The notes beneath the pieces were generated by a model, which was given only the letters and a program-made list of their open reading frames with translations, was not told where the DNA came from and did no database searches. A program made the translations under genes and the position numbers. Positions 34,701-46,515 of a DNA stretch of 64,000 nt are shown one piece after another. Within the stretch, counting starts at the first letter, position 1. Each line of letters opens with the position of its first letter. This DNA is from Protostelium mycophagum. Lineage: Eukaryota; Evosea; Variosea; Protosteliida; Protosteliaceae. The stretch is from the NCBI GenBank assembly GCA_002081555.1, contig MZNV01000808.1, positions 1 through 64,000 of the forward strand, in the 5' to 3' direction.

Positions 34701-34787
34701 CACATCATCCTTTGTATATAGTGTTTCGTCCTAAAGTTCGTCAGGTCAAGTGCAACCAAGTGCGCTTACAGCCCCCAAAGCTGCCAT
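31623..34787 (-). CDS. TBC1D15/17-type RabGAP
   Basis: More than ten exons. The N-terminal Rab-binding region includes KDDVFIYPSKEQAICGALN and RFIPTIGVSHMILIS; then SFGFNLLEGFSRVTAFARNA as in TBC1D15. The TBC domain starts PLNSVEWKNFHDDQGR and GVEPEVRKEVWKYLLRYYP, with the arginine-finger motif EKDVLRTDRH (32790-32830), the glutamine-finger motif GYVQGMNELLSP (about 32500), and AFWCFHGLMQSFESNF. Both catalytic residues (Arg, Gln) are present, so an active GAP for Rab GTPases (Rab7 in animals) is likely. Start ATG 34787 begins MAALGA, split at once by an intron. Stop TAG at 31623. Motif copies GTTGTAGAT/ATCTACAAC lie in or near introns at 32249 and 32560. Confidence 0.85.
33361..33490. repeat. 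Hairpins in an intron of the TBC gene
   Basis: GCGGCTCTGCCGC at 33377-33389 and CGGGCGAAGCTTTGCCCG at 33465-33482 are two inverted repeats within about 100 bp, next to GTTGTAGTTGTAG at about 33358-33370. They resemble the SART1 intron hairpins. Confidence 0.75.
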
Positions 34788-34987
34788 GTTTGTGGAGGTC
34801 TTGTTGTGAATTTGAGAAGTACAAAAATTTCACGGCGCTCTACAACGATTTTCCAAACCTCCAATTTTGAATTTGCAACGTATTGACCCAATACAATATT
34901 TTACATGTGCAGGCTGAACGGCTGGAAAATGTATAGAGATACAAGTTGACTTTTATAATAACATTTCAGGATAAAACTAAGTCTCGA
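34788..34987. other. Short intergenic stretch between TBC and RING genes
   Basis: Upstream of the TBC start and downstream of the RING stop. No coding sequence seen; CTCTACAACGATT at 34839 is a partial copy of the recurring motif. Confidence 0.4.
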
Positions 34988-36127
34988 TCAGAGGAAATCG
35001 TCAAAGTCAGACTCGTCAGAATTGAAGTCGTCACTGTCGTCAATATAGTAGGGCATAATGTGCCTGGTATGGTGACACATGTGCGCTCTCAGCTCGGCTG
35101 AAAAAATAAGTGAAATGATCCTGATCATTAGAAAATGTAAACTCACTGATCTCGCCAATGTCCAAATCTTTGAGCCAGAAGGCGGGTCTATGCAGCCAGT
35201 CATCAATGGGGATCTTCTCGCCAATGTCTAAGTCGTGGAGTTCTGCGACTCTCTTGTAATCATCGAAAGGGAAGGCTCTGTTCATTGTCATCATGACCAG
35301 GGGGCTCCATCTCATCAGTTCCTTCTTATTTTGGGAATTCTGGAGGAAGTCTAAATAACCGTAGAGTTCGTCTGGTGTAACGTGTAATATGAGCTGGCCG
35401 ATATCTCTGAACTCCATCTGATGTTTAGACTCTAACTTCCAGGCAACAAAGTATTCAATCTCTAAATCCGTGGCAGCGGGTACGATGTTCTTTGAAGTAT
35501 GTAAGGCTTGTATGATCTCTGCGACCTTCAAAATTCTGGACTTTCTCATCACTTCCAAAAAACCCTCTTCCATCTTTTTGAACCGTGCAGAGCGAGAATA
35601 AGTTAGCAGCTAAAATAATGAGATGAACTGGATCAGTATGAATCTTGTTGGATGTCTTACCTTGTCGCCAAGTTCTTGTATTTCTTTGAGCTGTGCAGCT
35701 CTCTTCTTTTGTTGTTCCGGATATTGTTGATTGATCACATCTCTGAGTGCGAGGTTTGGTGCTGCTGAATAAATGGAGGCACGGCACACGGGGCATGAAG
35801 TTCTAACTAGATGAATACTTACGGATTTTTTAATCAAACTTACCCTATATGAGGACGTTTTGTGTTATGGATACATAATTTACAGAGGGTGTGCCCACAA
35901 CTATACATCTCTGGTTCAATTAATAACTCCCGACAGATTGGACAACAGAAGGGATCTGGGATGACCGGCTCTGCAGGTTCGTCGTCCTTAAAACCCTCCA
36001 TGAGAAGAGATTTAGGTATGTGTTTCATATTGATTCCAACACGTTGTTTCTTGGAAGGCTTCTCCTCTTCAATTTCCTCTTTTGGTTCTGGCTCTTTTGT
36101 CCTCTTTACTGTCTTTTTCTTTGCCAT
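34988..36127 (-). CDS. RING-finger protein, probable E3 ubiquitin ligase
   Basis: Four exons. N-terminus is Lys/Glu rich (MAKKKTVKRTKEPEPKEE), a possible nuclear signal. The RING finger follows: CCPICRELLIEPEMYSCGHT, LCKLCIHNTKR and, after an intron, SCPVCRASIYSAAPNLALRD; the C3HC4 ligands are complete. The remainder (about 200 residues) is helical (FLEVMRKSRILKVAEIIQAL) with no named domain. The C-terminus is very acidic (DDSDDFNSDESDFDDFL). The 'CGHT-C-LC' and 'NLALRDVI' pattern is typical of TRIM/RNF-type E3 ligases. Partner and substrate unknown. Start ATG 36127; stop TGA at 34988. Confidence 0.8.
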
Positions 36128-36850
36128 GGTGAATGTGGATGCTGGTTGGGGAAAATGACCAAAACTTCATCAGAGCGCAATCAATTGGGCTTGAAACTTC
36201 CTGGAAGGAAAACCTGCTCGATCTACAATTGCACAAAAAGTGCAGCTTTTCTGGGGAGCCCCAACACCTCTTCCCACCCCCAAAACCACCTTCCTTGAGT
36301 CGGCAAATCACGCAGTTCATGTTGGTCTCGAATATTTGTGCACGTGGTAAGACGATTTAGGAATTTAAAGGGTTTTGTGCGATTGAAGAGTTCTTGGGGT
36401 GCATAGCAGAGGTCAGCCACATTCTAGTAAAGTGGTATTGAAGACAAACTGACCAAACACGCAACGCAGAGTCAACGTCTTGTACACCCTCATCTTAATC
36501 TGTACATATTTTGACCGCTCCTACAAATTTCACCCGTGGCGTACAACAAAATAAACAATGCAAAACTAATTTAAGAGGTTATACTGAAAGTCTTGGTCTT
36601 ACGACTGCCAAACGAGGGCTGTTCGGTTGGCTTTGAGAGCAGTGAAGTTGTCTACATGCCTAAATAAATATGACTTTCAAATTTGAGCAGAAGCTGACCC
36701 AGACACAGCTCATATTAATACTCCTCGGCTCTTTGTGTCATTCCAATGACATCACCAACAAACACAAGATATAAAAAGTGCTATTTTAGTGGTTGCCTAG
36801 CATCAGAACCACACCGACCACAACTATCGTTTTGGAACAGGAACGCATCT
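36128..36850. other. Intergenic region upstream of RING gene
   Basis: About 700 bp. Minus-strand frames at 36069-36320 (MNCVICRLKEGG) and 36223-36420 (MADLCYAPQELF) are short, overlap each other, and show no family. Nothing secure. Confidence 0.35.
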
Positions 36851-38423
36851 TGTCTGGAATGCTTGAGTATCGGCATTCTTACGGCAAATGTGACACCACC
36901 GATGTGGAATTGATCGCGAAAAGTGGAGCTGTGTGGACAGACACGTGCTTTCTGCCTTTCTTTCGCCATCTTTGTGGAAAGGTTTGGTCGAAATTTCTGG
37001 CGTCATCGGGCAAACGACAGGAACGGATAATAATAATCAGAAGCAAAGGACACCTTCTAAATTCAGGAGGAGACTCACAATCGAAGACTGCGAATCCACA
37101 TCAAAAAAATCTGATGATCACATGCAAGACACACACCGAGAAGAGGTTGGGACAAAATAGTTAATTGGAAGACTCATGATTGCAGATACCGATTAAAAAA
37201 AGATTCAGACAGTTAAATCCTTCGACCACGGCGGCTGGGCAAGACTTGGAGAATGGCGACATAGAATGGGATCAGAGGGGATGGGTCATGTTCGTTGATT
37301 CGAAAAGATGAGAGCTGAAGACAATAGGTTCGTGCAGGCTTGTCTTCTCCTGTTGTCGCGCTCTTCCAATCCTAACCCTTCCTTCTATAGAACAGAGAGG
37401 GTTCTTCTTTCAAGTTTGTGCCGATATCGGGGGTTCTCTGACTGCCAACAGATACCCTGCCAAACAATGCGAACCTCTTCTGTTATGTCTATCAAGGGGA
37501 GTTCTTACCCTCAGGACTAGCAGATGGCAGAATATGGAAGTCCAGTCAGACAGCCAAACAAGCAGAGGGCACAAGACTCATGAAAAGGTGATTCAACAGC
37601 ACAAAAAAACAGTGATTCGTGTTGATCAGCCGATGATGATCCGTCACTACACCATCACCCTTATTGGCAATAGATTCTTTTATGCCAAAGAGCCAAGTAG
37701 CGCAAAATTCAGCAGACAAGTCAGTTGGATCATCGGTCTATCAGACCCATGGCAAATGATCGAGTATAGAGGACAAATACCAGGAAATATAAGGCTTTCC
37801 AATATAGAATCTCCTTTTGGATACGACTTTAGAGGTCTCACATTCGCTGTGCGTAAACTCGTGTGGCACAACAGTGAGGAAATAGAGGTATGCATTTCAT
37901 GTCTGCATCCGACGTTTTTTTGGAATGAAGGTTCTGCGGCACGAGCTGACCATCAATAATGCCACAATAAGATCATGGTTTCCCTCATGTGACTCTCATC
38001 ACTGCACAGTCACCTCTAATACAATCTGCGGTCGTCCGGTACGTGAAGAAAAAGATGCAGGCATTGCCTTCAGGCTGGTCCATTCCATGTGTTGGAAGAG
38101 TGGATCACGCAGACCCGTTTGGGAGGGGGACCATGTCTAATTCGGCCAAAGTGGGCCAGCCGTTTGATGGCGGGCACGGAAGATTGGTCCAGTGGGTTTT
38201 TTGTGCGGTGGGTATCTCGTTGTAGATCGTCTCAATATTTTGAGACTTGTTCTCATAGATTCTTTAGGGGACAGTACCACACCAGAAGGAAGAAGAGAGA
38301 AGCTATATGGACATACTACACGACATGCACACACCGACAGGAAACGAAGATTTTTTGGACAGTTATGAGACACATAGCACATACCAATATGAGGCATATT
38401 CCACACAAATGCGAATAACTTAA
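36850..38423 (+). CDS. Unrecognised multi-exon protein
   Basis: Several exons have strong coding character, but the joins and the start are uncertain. In order: TPSKFRRRLTIEDCES (about 37050), KKRFRQLNPSTTAAGQDLE and DIEWDQRGWVMFVDSK (about 37195-37305), FFFQVCADIGGSLTANR (about 37400), then a beta-rich block (37640-37890) with IRHYTITLIGNRFFYAKEPS and PWQMIEYRGQIPGNIRLSN, LPSGWSIPCVGRVDHADPFG (about 38065) and an acidic/Tyr C-terminus (MDILHDMHTPTGNEDFLDSY) ending in TAA at 38421. The last intron (about 38210-38269) contains GTTGTAGAT. I recognise no family. Confidence 0.45.
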
Positions 38424-38521
38424 AACAGTGGATGCACAGATGAGAAGAATAAATTTTGAGATGTAGAGATGTGTTTTTCAAACATGAAAGAAATTGTTGT
38501 TTATTGTTACAGAGTGAGTGT

Positions 38522-39417
38522 TTAGACAGAGACTTGAATGTTGACAAAGATGTAAGTTCCGGCGATGGCACCGACACCGAGATCAGCTGCCAATCTTCCG
38601 GTGGCGGGGTCGAAGACACAAGGTATTCTAGAGAAGACTCCAGCCTTGTCCAACTTCAACAGCCCCAAAGTACCTTGGGAAGCGTCGAAGCTGAGAACGG
38701 GCGTAACGAGTGTCGCGGCGACGGAGGCGTGCGCGGAGACGTCGATTTTGATTCCGACTTGAGTGGAGGCGTATACGAATCCCTGAGTGCTGACAGGAGA
38801 GCAGCCTGCGGGGAGAGAGACATCAATGGAGGCTTGAACTCCAACAGAAATCTCGAAGTCGACGTCGGACTATATGATGTCAATGTTTATTCAGTTTATT
38901 TCAAAAATGTTACCTTGACAGTGAGAGCGGTTGTAGTGGCGAAGCAGTTGCCAAGGAGACTGTTGAGAGGTAAGACACCACCCAAAAGCCCGGTGATGGG
39001 GGCGAGGAGACCGCCCTGAGAGGGGAGGTCGATGGCAATATTTGCGGCAACATTTGCGTGTACATATGTAGTGGAAGAATAAGCTGCTGCGATAGCAATT
39101 CCTTTTCCACCCAGAAGACCTGTTCGCTTATAAGAAACATCATTCTATTTTTTGCGCGATTTAGGCCAGTGAAAAAATTTACCTCCTAAAAGGTTGTTAC
39201 CGAGAAGTCCTCCAGAGGGTCCCCCGCCAAGAACTCCTGCTCTTGTCATCATCGTCTTTCTTTGTACACCCCATCATACCTCCAAGAAGTCCGCCATTAC
39301 CCAAGACACCTCCAACCAAGGGGAGGCCGTCCAAAAGTCCCCTCTTCTGTTGAGGTGCGGCGGAAGCGAAGCAAGCGAGTGCGACGAATAAAGCAAAAGT
39401 GGTAATTTTGTGGATCA
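38522..39417 (-). CDS. Secreted Gly/Leu-rich protein
   Basis: Four exons. The N-terminus is a signal peptide (MIHKITTFALFVALACFASA). It is followed by a Gly/Leu-rich repeat region (GLPLVGGVLGNGGLLGG; AGVLGGGPSGGLLGNNLLGG; GGLLAPITGLLGGVLP) and then a beta-rich domain with two cysteines (SLPAGCSPVSTQGFVYASTQ; FSRIPCVFDPATGRLAADLG). The end is IAGTYIFVNIQVSV, stop TAA at 38522. Probably a surface or extracellular-matrix protein. No family recognised. An in-frame ATG upstream (39448) would spoil the signal peptide, so 39417 was chosen. Confidence 0.7.
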
Positions 39418-39845
39418 TTTCGTTTGTTGGTGGCTGTTTAAAATACAAAGGAAGGTCTCAAGACTGTGTTGATGAGAAAGTGAGATGAAGGAGAGAGAAA
39501 ATTGTTTCGCCCACGGTTTGGGATTTTCGTCCAGGAAGAGGAACCGGTGTCTTTACTTGCGATAAAAATCAATTTTTCCACATTTTTGGAAGCCTGACTT
39601 CGCACGCCTTCAACATCTTCTCCAGGAGCTTTCATTGCGAAAAAAAGCGATGGAGCGAATATTTATGAGTGAAATGGCTAAAAGTAGACAGATAAAGAAA
39701 AATATTTATTGTCCGATAAACAGACTGGGTGAATTATTTGAAGAATTTGATCACGTATCAGCCTCAAGACTGTTCAAATGTCTGGTGAGTGATAGATGCC
39801 CTCACCCCAACAGCCTCGAAGCTGGCCTCGTTTCACCTTCAAAGG
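39418..39845. other. Intergenic region with a weak plus-strand ORF
   Basis: A plus-strand frame (ATG near 39650, MERIFMSEMAKSRQIKKNIY) runs towards the 3' end of IFT80. It lacks a known domain and I do not call it. Otherwise nothing seen. Confidence 0.35.
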
Positions 39846-42800
39846 TCAGAAATTGAATATTTTGTTTAAGTTGTACCTGTTCCTTTCTTTCTCCTTTTCG
39901 GCGTTTGTCTTGGCCTTGATGGACTCCCAATCGATCTCAGGGTACTGATTTGGTTCAGAAACATATCATTTTGGAATTTTTAGCTTATAGTCATGGCTTT
40001 GCCGGGTGATTTGAAAGGTTGGTACTCACATTGGCTGCTTGTCTGATGAATTCAGGCAAGTCTTCTGTTCTCTCCCATTGTTGTAGATAGCGGTTTCTGT
40101 AAGCAATCACTGTATCTTGATGGACCTTGAATTTTGTGGCCAACTCGAGAGCCCTAAAAATGTCATTTCGTAGTTACTTTAAATATAAACCACACCTTTC
40201 GAAACGGTAAAGTCTAATATTCAATTTGATAGCCCTAAAGACTAAACCAGCTTGTAACAATATTGTCTCTGCCTCCTTGATCTGTCCCTTATATATGAAC
40301 ATCTCTGTCTCATGTCAACAATTACGACAATTGAAACGAACGCACCCGCATTTCGGCCCTCGAAAGATGGGATTTCTTTTATATGTGTTACAAATTGTAA
40401 TTTATCCACTTCCTCGATAGCAGCAAACGCTACTTCCGCTGTATAATGTTATGAGATGTAAAGTTGACGTTTTTTATATCCTACCAGTATTGAGATCATT
40501 TCCATCTACAGCAGCAGCTGCCAGAGTGGCCCACAATACTTCATCCTGCACGCAATGAATAATTGGCCGGCGCAAAGAGTGATATCACACAAATATATAT
40601 TGTCTTGGCAGCCGTAGCGTTTAGAAATGAGCAACTTTCGCTGCGAATAATCTACCTTGACAAAACGGCACAACCTCACGGCTTTTTCCCAGTCTCCCTT
40701 CTCGCAGTATTCATATAACATGAGTGGATAAATTGTGACCGATGTGGTCAATTGTGCACCGTCCGTGCGTCTAATGGTACACGTCTTTCCTGAATAAAAT
40801 AAGTCAAAATCTATAAAAAGATGGACTCACCAAAAAAAGAAGTGATTTGAGGATCTTTTCCAAAATCCAGCCTGCCAGATCATTAAATAAATAAATTGAT
40901 CTACGATAATCTCGGTCGTGGCGGTGCAACACATGAATAGACAAAATGATGAATACAAACCAAAAAACTCACGTGGTTTCTTTCTGAGTTCTGGTGACAT
41001 TGGTGAGGTCCTTGTCAAAGAATATGCAGTTGGGATACAGCCACACAATAAAAGCACCATCTACAATGGCAGCAAGCATGTCAGTCTTGTCATTAAACAT
41101 GGCAGAATTGACCATAGATGCGATCTTCGTGGGGACACCTTTGGATACCTGATCATTTGTTCACATTGCTTCAAAATGAAGAATCTTGTCACCTGTGCAA
41201 TATACAAGTCGTGGTTCTTGTCTATGAATCCGACTTTGCGTTGTAATCCAGTACCGTATTGATTCATGAAGATCTCGTTGATCTCACAGTTGTGTCTAAT
41301 CGGTTCGCTGGTCTTACCAGTGGCTAGATCTAATATATGAATAGATTTTCTGTCAGATCTCTCCAAGATCGCAAGATAATCGTTGCTAAGGGACATGGTC
41401 TGTTCGTTGGAAAATTCTATGGAGAGTCACGCGTTGTAGATTGACCAAAAGTCATACCGGTTCGGAGGGAGAATTTAGGATTGCTCAAAAGTCTACCCTC
41501 ATAATTGTACAGGTTGATACCATTGATATTGTCGACAGTCAAGAAATGCCTAGATTGTTCAGTCCACATTCCTTAAAGTCCGCTTACTTTTGACTCTGTA
41601 TGATGAGATTCACAGTGTCCTTCAAATCAAACGCGATCGGGGTGTTCCATGTCTGAATATTGTACAAACTGAAATCTCCTTCAGTTTTCTACCCTATTTG
41701 AAAGATATCTCACCTGCACTGAGTGGATGTTGCCACGATGAGATAATCAAAACCGAGAGAAAGTTTGATGACTCTATCTCTGAAAGATAATTCTTCCATC
41801 CCTTCGCTGTTACAGTCTTGAACGTGTACATGATTCTCCCCGTCTAGAGAGGCGATCACGTTCTGCCTGGTCAATTTGTGAGACGAAAAGAGTGATGCGG
41901 GATCTTCGCTGACTCACCATTCGATGCGTCTGTCAATCAAATGTCCAAAACAGACGGTTCCGTTCCCACCAGCTCCGGCTACTTCCGTTCCGTCTGTGGT
42001 CCAGGCGAGATTGAACAATGACCCACTCGTGGTTCTTTCTCTCGAGTATGACCACTGTACATGTCAGTCATATTTATCATGAATTTATTGATCCATTTGA
42101 TTCTGCGGCTTGGCAACACGATTTTCTTTGACATCTTTTAAAGACTCCATGATAATAATTTCCACTCACTCCTATTTTGTCGCACAATTGGATCGTGTTG
42201 AAAGACCCCACGGCAAAGAGCTCTCCATCAGGACACCAACTCACAGAGGTGATGATGGAATCAGCAGGTGCGCTCTGATACAGAAGCCGTCCATAAGCGT
42301 CCCACACCTTTCGTGTGAATAATTGGTTCGCTTAGAAGTTGATTCACCTTATATTTGCAATCTTCTCCACCAGAGATAATCATGTTATTAACAGGATTCC
42401 AGTCTACCTTCAGCACTATAATATTGAGGAAAGGTTTGTTTCCGTATTGTGGTAAAACTGTGCCACTTGAAGAACTCACCTGTACCATCATGTGCCTTCC
42501 ATTGTATCTGTTTTGCAGATGGTGGGTTGACCAACTTGATGATCAGCTCTTTTCCAACGGCTAAGAGGATTTGGTCATTGTTCGGACCCCATGCTACACT
42601 ATATATACAAGCCGCCACATTCAAGAGTGTGGATCTAAAAACACCAACACGCGACCATATTTTCAATAATCCATCCTCCCCAGCGGTAATGAGAGAGGCA
42701 GCATCATAACTCCACCTTTCGATGAGAATTGAGAAGATGTTCATCCGATTATTTCTCACCTTGCGGCTGTGACGGCACCGGTATGAGCTTTTTCGACCGT

Positions 42801-43232
42801 CTTCTCTGTCCTTCCACTCCTATTAATTAGACGAAATGAACCTGGTCAAAATGAGCGGTGAGATCCTTGGTGTTCGATTCAGAACCAATAAAGTATTAAA
42901 CGCACCATCTGTGCAAGCTGCAACTAAGACCTCAGCTGTGGCACCTTTCTTAAATGGTGCCCAGTGCAAATCAGTCACAAAGGTATCCAAAGTGCACATC
43001 TGAATAAGGTAAGCCATACCACCATCACGAACCTGTTGCATTTACCTGTGATAATGGTTCTCCCTCCGAATTCCACTTTTGAAATACTTTGTCGTCTGCA
43101 ACACTCACAAGTTCATTGGTGCTGGTCCATCCGAGCGCTGTGACGATGTCTTTATCTGAAAGAAGTCACGATCTGATACAGGCAGGGACTGAACTCACGT
43201 ATAGAGGGTACTTGGTGCACTTTGAGCCTCAT
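39846..43232 (-). CDS. IFT80: Intraflagellar transport protein IFT80
   Basis: Many exons. The N-terminus [10 protein letters not shown] leads into seven-bladed WD repeats: [18 protein letters not shown] with [94 protein letters not shown]. Then come the second WD set ([20 protein letters not shown]) and the TPR-like helical part ([40 protein letters not shown]). Stop TGA at 39846. IFT80 is an IFT-B subunit needed to assemble cilia; with RSP3 it shows a ciliated life stage. ATCTACAAC at 40080 is inside codons here (RYLQQW), whereas the copy at 41433 lies in an intron. Confidence 0.88.
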
Positions 43233-43779
43233 CTTGAAGTTTCTCGGCTTCGATGTTGAATTCTCGGTCCGAGCTATTTTTACCCTGCCTTCAACTTGAA
43301 TGTGTCACAGTGACATTTTTCCAGGCTCAACACGATAAAGAAGTCCAGTTGATGAATTCAAAAGCTTCCAGCAGCATGAGCAGTTCCATTCGCGACCGAC
43401 AAGACTCAATGTGCAGGCCAACTTCTTGGAGGCAAGAACAGATTGGACGATATAAATGGATATAGCAAGGTAATCGCTCATGTGCAGAAAAGGGAGCGCA
43501 CATGCATTGTTGCGTGAATTGTGGAAAGTCCTCATTCTCAAAAGATGAACGGAAAAAGAGTCTCATGCTTGTTGTAGATCATTCAACCGAGAGTTGCTCG
43601 GTTCCTTATCGCGTACTGAGAAATTTCTTCACATTCTGCCAGTCAAGTCCGGCACAACAACACAAACCATCATCGGTGTGCTGTTCGTCTAAATTTTCCG
43701 TATTTTTGAGGTGAGTGTCCAAAACTATGTCACGGACGCTGGACGGAAGGGAATACTGACTTTTAGAAGGCATATCATC
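43233..43779. promoter_or_regulatory. Divergent upstream region of IFT80 and NOG1
   Basis: About 550 bp between the start codons. Short frames on both strands are unsupported. Contains one GTTGTAGAT (43571-43579). Confidence 0.35.
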
Positions 43780-46300
43780 ATGGTGGTTTATAATTTTAAG
43801 AAGATAACGACGGTGCCCACGGCCCAGGAATTCGTGGATGTAATGTTATCTAAGACACAGAGGAAGACACCAACAGTCGTCCATCCCAGTTATGCCATTA
43901 CCCGTATCAGAGCTTTCTACATGAGAAAGATCAAATACACACAACAGAATGCTCACGATAAGCTGTCACTCATTCTTGATGAGTTCCCATTGTTGACGGT
44001 ATGCTTCTCATTCTCAACATTCTGTGTTCATTCACGGATTTTTTGTCCAGGACATCCACCCTTTCTATGCCGATCTCATCAATATTCTTTACGATCGTGA
44101 TCACTACAAACTCGCTCTTGGCCAGTTGAACACTGCGAGACATTTGATCGATCAAATCGCCAATGACTACCTCAAACTTCTCAAATACGGAGACTCTTTA
44201 TATCGTTGCAAACAGCTCAAGAAGGCCGCTCTCGGAAGGTCAATTCTCATATCCATTCACAATTATTTCCGCGTCTAATCTTCGCAGAATGTGCACATTA
44301 TTGAAGCAGCAGAACTCTTCTCTTGGTTATTTAGAGCAGGTCAGACAACATCTTGCTCGTTTGCCCTCTATCGACCCCAACACACGTACTCTCGTCTTAA
44401 CCGGTTACCCCAACGTCGGAAAATCCTCCTTCTTAAACAAGGTATGGATTTTATATACTTTCATAGACGCCTTCTCATTTTCGTTAGGTCACCCGTGCTG
44501 ATGTTGAGGTACAACCTTACCCTTTCACCACAAAGTCACTCTTTGTGGGACACACAGATTATGAATACTTGAGATGGCAAGTGATTGACACACCGGGTAT
44601 TTTGGATCATCCTTTAGAAGAGAGAAACACCATCGAGATGCAGTCCATCACCGCTCTCGCTCATCTTCGCGCGGCTATCTTATTTGTGATCGACATTTCT
44701 GAGAACTGCGGTTACTCTTTAGAAGTACAAGCCAACTTGTTCCACAGCATCAAGCCACTTTTCACAAACAAGCCTCTTCTCATCTGTGCCAACAAGATCG
44801 ACATCATCAAGTTTGAGGAATTGTCCGACTACCACAAGAAGATCATAAACAAGATGACCAACAATGGAGAGGTAAATCATCATTCTTGATCACTTGGACA
44901 ATGTGTGACGCGAGGCAGATCCCCATCATCCCCATGTCCACCATGACAGAAGAGGGAGTGATGGCCGTTAAGAAGGCAGCTTGCGATGTCTTACTCGCCA
45001 ACCGTGTCGAGTCAAAGATGAGCAGCAAGAAGTCTGATGACATCTTATCCCGCATCCACCTCGCTCAACCCACCCCCAGAGACGAGAAGGTGAGACATCT
45101 TATTGAACTCTCATCATTTTGTTTATTGACTGAGAAAACAAGGTGAGAGCACCAGTGATCCCAGCCTCAGTGCAGAACAGAATGTCCAAAGTATCAGCCT
45201 CTGCGGAGAAGCACGTGCTAGACTATGAAGCAGCTGAAGAGGCCAAGCCCATATGGCTCCAGAACTTTAACTCTGTAGAATGGAAGAGTGAGTATAGTAT
45301 TCATAGCCTTGGTATATTTTGTTTGTGACACAAAGTCCCCACATGTGCTTGCGTTTTTTTATGACAGAACAATTTTTCTTTGCGGATAGAGTGATGCGTT
45401 CACTTTGCAAAATTTATTTTAATGGATATGTGCTGAATAGATGTAGAACGTTACCAGTTGGGCGATGATGACTGGAAGTTCGACATCGTCCCCGAGATCA
45501 TGGACGGTCACAACATTGCCGATTACATCGATCCCGACATCTTGAGCCGTCTGGAAGAGTTGGAGGCTGAGGAGGAGCTCAGATTAGAAGCAGAAGAGAA
45601 GAAGCGAAAGGAGGAGGAGCCAGAGATGGAGCTCACCGAAGAACAATCTGAGATCGTACAACAGATCCGAGACAAGAAGGTCAGATTTACAGATCTTTCT
45701 CAGAAAATACCAGATCTTTCTTAAAATGTCGCTGACTTTTCTCAGAAATTGATCAAACAAGCTGGAGTTGAAGACCGTGGACGTAACCATGCCGTTGTAA
45801 ACAGAATAGGAAGAACAAAAGGAGGTGTCGACGATTTCAAGGAGCAGCTGGAAGAACTCGGCATTGACTCGTCGAGAGCTGTGAGCCGCGCTCGCGCTCG
45901 CTCTATGTCTAGAGATGGTAAGAAATCTTGATACTTAATGTCTTCGCGAACAATGAAAACCTTTTGTAAATGTCTCTATGAAGAAATGATGACGTCATCA
46001 CCCACCGACCTCCCAGGTGCCAGAAAGAGAACCCGCTCATCTTCAGTCGCACAAGCCGAAGAGGCTGTGGGTGAGGAGATGTTGAAGAAGAGACAGCGCC
46101 TCACCTCAAAATCACCCGCAAGAGGCGAGGGATTCAAGGACCTGAAGGAGAAGATGAGAGCAGAGAGCGTCGGAAGAAAGAACCAGAAGAAGATGAACAA
46201 GCAGGCAAGAAAGGGAGAGTCAGACAGACACATATTCGACCTGAAGCCAAAACATCTCTTCTCCGGAAAGAGAAGCGGTGGTACGACAGACCGAAGATAA
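43780..46300 (+). CDS. NOG1: Nucleolar GTPase NOG1 (GTPBP4)
   Basis: Eight or so exons. N-terminus [20 protein letters not shown] with [14 protein letters not shown] and [20 protein letters not shown] is diagnostic. G motifs: [18 protein letters not shown] (G1), [15 protein letters not shown] (G2), [20 protein letters not shown] (G3), and NKIDI (G4). The C-terminal half ([29 protein letters not shown] type; [20 protein letters not shown]) matches the family. NOG1 works in 60S ribosomal subunit assembly in the nucleolus. Start ATG 43780 is the canonical MV-YNFK; an upstream in-frame ATG near 43711 is not needed. Stop at 46298-46300. Confidence 0.93.
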
Positions 46301-46515
46301 AGAGTATATCAAATGTTGCCTCCCCGTCAACATTTTCCTTTGTATTTTTTGCACGATGCGATGTTTAGGAACAGAACATCTTGAGATTCCAGGATTTCGG
46401 CAGGGGATTTGTGCAAGTCGGGGAAGTTGCTACCGAGAGATCCACCCGAATTTTCGCTTCCTCGTTACTTGGCGTTGTTGATTAACCCCAAAATCATCAC
46501 GAACACGCACCAGAC

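Noticed and set aside
38456-39019. A 187-codon plus-strand ORF
   Set aside because: It is antisense to the secreted Gly-rich protein, whose signal peptide, introns and stop make a coherent gene.
39635-39856. Plus-strand ORF MERIFMSEMAKSRQIKKN overlapping the IFT80 3' end
   Set aside because: Short, no family, and it overlaps the antisense coding end of IFT80; kept only as a note.
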